Positions 27,101 to 36,100 of a DNA stretch of 53,773 nt are shown here, piece after piece (position 1 is the stretch's first letter; every line of letters begins with the position of its first letter). Source of the DNA: Candidatus Nanoarchaeia archaeon (lineage in GTDB: Archaea > Nanobdellota > Nanobdellia > Woesearchaeales > UBA10216); NCBI GenBank assembly GCA_028279045.1, contig JANQSZ010000002.1, positions 1-53,773 on the forward strand. Reading direction: 5' to 3'. The notes beneath the pieces are model-generated. The model saw only the letters and a list, made by a program, of their open reading frames with translations. It did not search any database and was not told where the DNA came from. A program made the position numbers and the translations under genes.

Positions 27101-30100
27101 TTGAAACAGGGTCTGATGAACAAATTAGCGACGGAGCAACAGACTATATCACTCCTTACATTTCTGGAGACTATGCGACGTGGACAGAACCTGGCTCGAG
27201 TCCTAAAGTCCATCTTTACAAGATCAGCACAGGAGAAATTATCGATACAATTTCAGATGCCCAATGGGGAAAGATTAGCGGATCAAACATCGCATATAAA
27301 TCTCGAGCTCAGGATCTTTACCTCTATTCATTTGCAGACATTGCAGGCGAACCTGAAGAACCAGACGAACCAGAGCAAGAAGACATATCGTTCTTCAGTC
27401 CATTAACTGTTGTTCGAACAACTACTGCAACGAATCCTGATGCTGCAGGAAACGACGGAACTGCGTATTATGCATGGGTTGATACTACGGACGGCAATAA
27501 CGAAATTTACTACAGCGAGATTAGTAATGACGGAGAAATTCAAGATCATAAACAACGCGTAACTGACAACGTGTTCAATAGTTTGGCACCGAGTACTGCT
27601 GTCCTTGATGAAAGCCTGTACATTGCTTGGCAAGAAGATAGAGACGGCAACAATGAAATTTATCTTGCAGAGGCGGGAGATGAAGGAGAACGAAAGACGT
27701 TCAATTCATTCTCGTCGGTAAATCCAACTTTGCGAAGTGATGAAAACCTGCACTTGTTCTGGCAAGATAGTAGAGATGGACAAACTGAGGTGTATCACAA
27801 AGAAGTGAGTCCAGAAGGAGATATCACTGGTGATACACGATTAACGTGGTCGAACGGTGTGATTGACTATGCAGCTGACTACGATGAAAACGCAGTTGTG
27901 TTCTACCAAGATCCACAAAATAACTTGCACTTGTATGCAGCGAACGATTTCTACGCAAATGCAACATCAATAGATACAGGAAGCGTGCCGGCGGTTGCAA
28001 CTGATGGAGAATCTGTGCGAATAGTGTACAACAAAGAAGGAGTTATTCACTATGCACTATATGATCACTTCCAATCTGCACAAATAAGTCCGCTAGCACT
28101 GTTTAGTTTGGATGCGGAAGCAGCAGATGCTGAGCTTGATTCAGACGGAAACCTGCATGTACTGTTGAAGCAAGGAGCATCGAGTTTCTACTTCAAGATA
28201 TCAGAGCAAGGGTTCTTGATTACGCCGCCTGAGCCAGTTATTGTTGACGGACCAAACGCTGCAATGACACTTGCAGATGAACCAATCCTGATATGGCAAG
28301 ATCTCGATACTAACTTGAAGTTTGCAACAACAGAAACTGTTGAATCAAATGCACCTAGCTTACAAAATGTAGTGATCAGCGATATTAACGATGATCGCGC
28401 AACCATTAGCTGGGACACTGACGAACCTGCAGATGCGTTTGTATCGTACGGAGAGGAGATTGGAGATAGCACGCTAAGTGATACACTGCTTGGAACAGAT
28501 CACGAGTTTGAAATGACTGGGTTAGAGGCTGGCAAATCCTACCTAGTGCGGGTGTCGTCGACAGACGCAGCTGGAAACGTAGAAGCAAGTTCAGAAATGA
28601 ACTTCAGTACGCCGACCTTGCCGAATCCACCAGAACTTCCAACTAGTGTGTATGGAAGAGTCCAGGATTCATCTGGAGGAGCAATTGGTGATGTTGAAGT
28701 TCAAGCAAGTTGGATTGATGCGAATGACCAACAAAAAGTATCAACAACCAGTACTATCACGGAAGAAGACGCCGAAGAACAAGGAAACCCTGTACTAGCA
28801 GGATTCTATCTCTTTAATCAAGGAGAAATCAAAGCAAAAGCTGGATCTACCATTACAATAACCGCGTCAGACTTACCAGCGCGAACTGTACAAAGTAGCC
28901 CAGGAGGAAGTTCAGTACAAGCAGATGCCTGGACAATGGATCAAACACCACCTACGCTTACAATTGTAACACCGGAATCAACCTCCTATACAACGCCTGA
29001 CTTGCAATTTAGATACACGACGTCGGAAACACTTGACGATGCATACTTTACGCTAAACGGAGGAGCTGAAATCCCTGTAACCGGTATGGACGATGAAGAT
29101 ATTCCAATCACTGCTCAATTCGGATCTAATACTTTGGTTGTTTACGGAGAAGATGCTGCAGGACTACAAGGATCAGATACTGTAACGTTTAGTGTTGATG
29201 ACACTGATTCGCCAACTGTGTCTGTGCAGAATCCAGGATCACAATCAAAAGTCATCTCATTGGTTGCAGACGTAGCAGATGGAAATGAGCTCGCTCAATC
29301 ATGCGAGGTATGTCTCAACTATGATAATGGTTGCCCGAACTGGATCGACGCAGAAGCACTTTACGGTACTGGCTCAAGCGCAGGACAATGCCGCTACATC
29401 TGGAACACTGTTAGCATTCCAACTGGAACGTACAACATTAACTTTAGAGTGAGCGATACGTCTGGAAATGTAGGAGAAGGAGAAGCAGAATCTATCTTTA
29501 TCGACCGAACACCGCCTGGTCCTATTAACTTCTTAGTTCAGGCAGCTGAAAACGAACCAACTATAACTGTTACGTGGGATGAATTGGCAGATGATGATTT
29601 GCATCACTACGCGATCTACCGCTCATTAACTCCATTTACAGAGGCACCTACTGATGCCCACGCATGGGCGAATGAAACTGGTGTGTTTGTTGATGCTGAT
29701 CTGCAGCAGCAAACAACCTACTACTATGCAGTTACCGGTGTTGATATTTATGACAATGAAGACAAACAAGTACAATCAAAAGGAGCTACAACGGTTGATT
29801 TGACGGCACCTGTTATTGATGTTAGCCAACCAGAAGCAACAACATACGCAACCACAACCATACCGCTTGAGTTTACTGCTAATGAACCAGTTACTTCATG
29901 TACCTACTCCCTTAACGATGGACCGGAAAACCCTGTAAGTTCACCAACAACAATTTCTGTTGAAGAAGGAATACACATTCTTGTAGTTAGATGTATAGAC
30001 GATTCTGGGTTTGAAGGACAATCGTCGCCTATCCCATTTACCGTCGATGTTTCAGCACCAGGACAAGTTGACATTGTCAATGTAGAACAAACAGGACCTG

Positions 30101-33100
30101 AAGAAGTTAGTTTGGAATGGGAACAAAGCGACGCTGTTGATTTCAAATCATACCACTTATATCGAGAAGACTTCCCATTCAACGACGTTAGCCAACTGAA
30201 CCCAATTGATAGCATTAATTCACAGGTTGAAGTTGTGTATGTAGATGAAGATGTTGAAGACGAAGAACTCTACTATTATGCGGTTGCAGTAGAAGACCAA
30301 ACTGATTTGATGAATAATAATGTTAACACGCAAAACGTATTTGTTGAAGACCAAACACCTCCAGATGCTGTAGAGAATATAGAGGTAAGCACAGTTCCAG
30401 GACAACTTGCCCTTGACATTACGTGGAATGATATCAATGCGAATGATTTTGCTGCGTACAAGATTTATCGAGCAGATGATCGATTTGAAGATACAGAACA
30501 AGCAGCAGAAATTGCTTCGCTTGACAACGATAATGCGCAATCTTACCGTGACGAAGGCTTGAACGAACTACAAACATACTACTACACTGTTGTTGCTGAA
30601 GATGACAACGGAAACGCACTGCGGTTTGTGGATAGTTATCCAGGAACTGTTGCAGATGCTGCACCACCGACGATTGACATCGTGACACCTGTAACGGAAA
30701 CTGTTTACCTGAACCCTGTTCCACTGAGATATACAAGCGATGAAGTTACTGAAAACTGCCGATATGTCTTGAACGAAGGGGCAGAAGTTCCCATTGCTCC
30801 GCAAAGTGATACGTGTCAGAAAATAATCGGCGGATATGACTTTTACAACGATGATAGTGATCCACGAGATGATCACGGACACGGAACGCATGTAGCAGCA
30901 ACAGCCGCAGGACAAGGATCACTCAACGGAATTGCGCCAGATGCAAATATTCTTGTGTACAAAGTATTGGGTGCAGGTGGCAGTGGATCATTTAGCGATG
31001 TTATTGCAGGAATTGAACAAGCTGTTGAAGACGGTGCAGACGTTATTTCAATGAGTTTAGGCGGGGGAAGAGACCCTGACAGTTCAGTTGCATTAGCTAC
31101 CGATATTGCATACGAAGCAGGCGTACTCCCTGTTGTATCAGCAGGCAATAGCGGACCATCCGAAGGAACCATAGGTTGCCCAGGTTGTGCACGAAAGGCA
31201 TTTACCATCGGCGCATCAGATAAATCAGACAGAATTGCAAGTTTCAGTAGTAGAGGGCCGACACCAATACTACAAGTTAAGCCAGATGTGACTGCTCCGG
31301 GCGTTAGTATTTGTGCAGCACAATGGGCGAATGCATGGGCATCGCGAGAATGCATTGATAACGAGCACACTTCCATTTCAGGAACGTCGATGGCAGCACC
31401 GCATGTTAGCGGAGCAGCTGCACTCGTTATGCAAGCACATCCAACCTGGACTGTTGAAGAAGTTGCAGCAGCACTGAAAGAAACTGCTATAGATATTGGG
31501 GAGCCAATACTTACACAAGGAACAGGAAGAATCGATGTGCAAGCAGCAGTTGATACACAAGTACTTGCATTCCCAAGCACACTCGACTATGGATTGCTTG
31601 AATACGGAAATGATGTTTGGGAGAAAACAGAAACACTCACGATTAAGAACGTAGGCGATACAACGGATACGTTTACTGTTTCTGTACCGACACTTCCTCA
31701 AGGTTTGAGTATTATTCGAAGCCAGGAATCAGTCACACTACTTCCAGGACAAAGCGCCGACATCAGTATGACTGTAGCAGTACAAATCGACGTTCTGTCA
31801 GACGGAACATATGAAGGAGATATCACGATAACAGGATCACAAAACTCGATTAGAGTTCCTTACTTTTTCATCAAATCCTCTGTACTTGAAGTTAACGCAG
31901 ATGATCACATGCGCTACCTTTACGTATTTGGAACAACAAGCGAAGGAGAACCTTTCGCAACCTACAAATCACAACCAGGCGAAAATGCGAAAATCCTTGT
32001 TCCATCTGGAACGTATGGTATTATTGTTAGATTCCAAGATTATCTTTGGAGCAAGTACTATGTTAAAGACGATCTTGTAATTGATGACGTACTCACTGTC
32101 CAAGCCAACAAAGCAGAAGTAACCAATAGAGTAGTTACCCGAACGTTTGATGAAACTGGAGTTGCACGAGCAGAATCTTTCTACAAAGGATGGATGGAAA
32201 TCGGTCACGAATCTGGATTCGGATTGCGTACAAGTGGAGTACGATACATCACTTACTTCAATGACCTGGACTCGGCCTGGACTGTTTCCCAAAACCCAAT
32301 CGTTATGGCAAACGGAAAACAATATGACCCACGGTACTTAATCAGCGATGGACTCACAGAAAGTGTTACGCTATCTAATGACTACGAGGACTATCTTCCT
32401 ATTACCTATCAATACACTGGAGCCCCTTCCTCAGCAACACTCAACACTGCAACAGGAAGTTGCTTGTATGAATCGTTTGATACATGGGCGTACTCCATCT
32501 GCGTTTACTATGGAAGTAACAATATAGCAGAAACATCGCCACATACTCGACAAACATACGTGAACAAAGTCACACATCCTGCACAAGAAAAGTTTAGAAC
32601 AGATACCTTCGGAGACTGGATTATTGGTGGCGCACCAGTATATGCGTACCAAAGTGGTATGATTTTACGTAAACCAGATGAATCAGTAACAGTTACAAAC
32701 TACCGCGGCGCTGCTGAGGGATTTGTTGAACGCCCACTTAACGGAAACACGGTCACGATAGACGTCAAACCATATGGCGCGGACGGAGTTGATAACCTTG
32801 ATGTTGCTATCAAAGTACTTGATTTCGAACTTGGAAGAACCAAAACATGCACGTATCAGTATCAAGGAGATACTTTGGCTAGTGAAGATGATATTTGCAA
32901 TGATGTCCTGAATAAATTAGGAGCAACAACACAAAACTTGGAAGAACCAGTTTCAATAATACCATATGGCCCTGACCAGGATTTAACAACTGCTGCATTT
33001 GGAATATTTGAAGCAGAAGAACCTGCAGGAGGATCTGTTGACGACACTGCTGACCTTGTACCTGATGCTGAAGAATATGTTGAACTGACGGAAGCAGAAA

Positions 33101-36100
33101 AAGAACAACATAGAACAAAGGTCATCGTTGAGTTTGAAGACACTCCGACGATAGATTCTGATGAAGAAATTGAGGAACTTGCTGAAGACATCGGAGTTAC
33201 GGCAACAAAGACATTTACTGAAGCAATTACTGGAATGGCAACTTCTGTCAATGAAGAACAATTGCAGGAATTGCTTGAAAATCCAAATGTAAAGAGAATT
33301 ATCCGAGACGAAGAAGTGTCTGCTTTCCTTACAGAGAGTGCAGACCTGATTAACGCTCCACAACTATGGGCGAGAACAAGCTTTGCTGGTCAGAACTTGA
33401 CAGGGCTAGGAGTCACGATAGCAATTATTGATACAGGAACTGATCCAGGTCATGTAGACTTCTCAGTCTGTAATGCAGATCCGTTTGTTTCATTAGAAGG
33501 TCAACACGGGGAGAATGTTGTTCGTGTATTGTGTGAGGATGAATCGGGCAATACTGGTCAATCAGACAACAGAGTGTTTACTGTTGACGCAGCAGGGCCT
33601 GCTCCAATCATACCAGAACTTACTTTTGATGAAGAAACAACTACTGTTTCGATTGAATGGGATGCCGTACCTGACCTCGACTTTAAGTCATACAGCGTTT
33701 ACAAATCAACAGAAGACTTTGATACCATTGAAGAAGCTGAACTTCTTGAAACAATCCTTGATCAGCAAGACACATCCGTTGTTGACCAAGTTACTGCACA
33801 AGGAGGAACGTTCTACTATGCGGTTACTGCATCAGACGTTGGTAATAATCAGAACAACAGTGTGCAAGCCGAAATGATTGTTGTGCCAGACACTGAGCCA
33901 CCAGACATACAAATTAAAACACCTCGTGGAGTCGTTGGAGTATCGGGACTCGTCCTTACGTACACAGCTGCGGAACCAGTAGTGAATTGTAGATATACCC
34001 TCGATGACGGACCTGCAGTACCTACTACAAATGAAACACCGATCAACGTCGACGAAGGAGTTCACAACATTTCATTATTCTGTGATGACTTAGAAGGCCT
34101 TCCTGGAACTGCAACTTCATACTTTTCAGCAGATTTAACACCACCACCAGTACTCAACGTGGAAGCTGAATTGCTAGATGATACCACTGTACACTTAAGC
34201 TGGGAACCATCAGAAGCAAATGACTTCTGGTTCTATAGAATCTATAGAGATACAGAACCATTTACCAATGTTGAAGGACGATTCCATGCCGCTTCGTTTG
34301 ATGATACAGAATACACTGATGATCTCCTGGATCTTGGAACTACTTATTATTATGTTGTTAATGCGGTGGACCTTGCCAATAACGACCTGAAAGAGGTAGA
34401 ACCACTGGAAATCACTGCGCAAGATCAAACGCCACCTGAAATTGCACTTGTTGAGCCACTCGATGGAGCAGTGTTTGGAAATACAGCAGTTGAGGTAGAA
34501 ATCGATTCTTCAGAAACTACTGATGAATGTATCTACACATTGAACGGTGCAAATCAAACCATGGTCGTCAATCCGCAGACAATCACGGCACTAGTTGGAG
34601 CAAACACACTGCAAGTACATTGTAGCGACGAGTTTGATAACTGGGGAAGCTCAGAAGAGGTATCTTTTGCCGTTGATACTACACCTCCTGAACAAGTTTC
34701 AGGGGTAAATGCTGTTGCAGATCCTGAGATTTTACTTGTTACCGTAAGCTGGAACGGAGTTGCAGACCAAGATGTAGCAGAATATAATGTTTACAGATCA
34801 ACAAGTGATTTTAGCGATGTGTCAGAGGCAACACTTGTCGAATCACTTTCCTCAGAAGGATATATTGATATTAATGTAGAAAGTGAAACAACGTATTACT
34901 ATGGTGTTGTCGCAGAAGATGCTGTTGGCAATGCACGAACCGATGTCGAAACTGCGTCGGCAACATCACCAGACTTGAATGCGCCAGGTCAACTTGACTA
35001 CTTGGCATCTCCTGTGCCGGGAGAGGAAGCGATATTTGTATCATGGAACACAGCACCAGAACAGGATGTTGATCACTACACTGTGTACAGATCATTGCAA
35101 GACTTCAGTAATGCTGGATCTGCATTTGATATTGCAGAAATTCCTGTCGGAACGACAAACTATCTTGATGAAGCAGTGCAAAGCGACACGCAATACTTCT
35201 ATGCTGTTGTCGCTGTAGATACCAACGGCAATGAAGATTTACAAGTAAATGGATATGAAACTCGGAGTGCTGATTTAACGCCGCCGACGGTAACTATTGA
35301 TTCTCCAGAAGCACAATTGTATGATAGCACATCGATACCGTTCTCTTATAGCGTTTCGGAACAAGCTGATTGTTCATATTCACTTAACGGAGGAGATTTC
35401 ATAGATGCGTCAACTACAGTTATTGTAGCACAAGAAGGTGCAAATACACTGTTCTTGGAATGTACTGACAACAGTGAAAACAAAGGAAACGATACAGTTT
35501 CATTTACCGTTGATACGCCACCTGATAAAATTCAACAAGTGAACGTGAATGCAATCGCAGGTCAGAATTCACTTGTGATTAGCTGGCCGAGTTCAGGTGC
35601 TAGTGACTTTGATCACTACAATTTGTATAGATCTGAGAGTTTGTTTGTGTCAACAGAAGATGCGCAACTTATCGCAACACTCACTGATGTTTCGTATGTC
35701 GATACAGGACTGGTAAGCGAAGAAGAGTATTACTACGGTGTTGCTGCTGTTGATACTGCAGGACAATTCCACACAAGTATTACTTCATATTCGGGAACCG
35801 TTGCTGATACAATACCACCGGACGTAGACATCACTTCACCATTACCAGGATCATACACAACAACAACGCATACATTAACGTTTACTCTTTCAGAAACAGC
35901 CTCTTGTGAGTACCGCATTAATGACGGAGCACCGATATTAGGGGAAAGCGGAGATGAAATCACCGCAGTAGAAGGAAACAATGTTGTACTTGTTAGCTGT
36001 CTTGATGAAGCGCAAAATAACGGATCATCAACCACGCAGTTCAACGTCGACACGACTCCGCCTGGCATTGTACAGAATCTCGCTGTTGATAACGTAGCTA

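Noticed and set aside
30811-33480. Intein or other self-splicing insertion in the giant protein
   Set aside because: No N-terminal Cys/Ser block A and no C-terminal His-Asn at the junctions; the insert is clearly a subtilase with its propeptide.
30811-33480. Mobile element carrying the subtilase
   Set aside because: No transposase, inverted repeats or target duplication beyond the short GAT match; the whole insert is coding for one protein.
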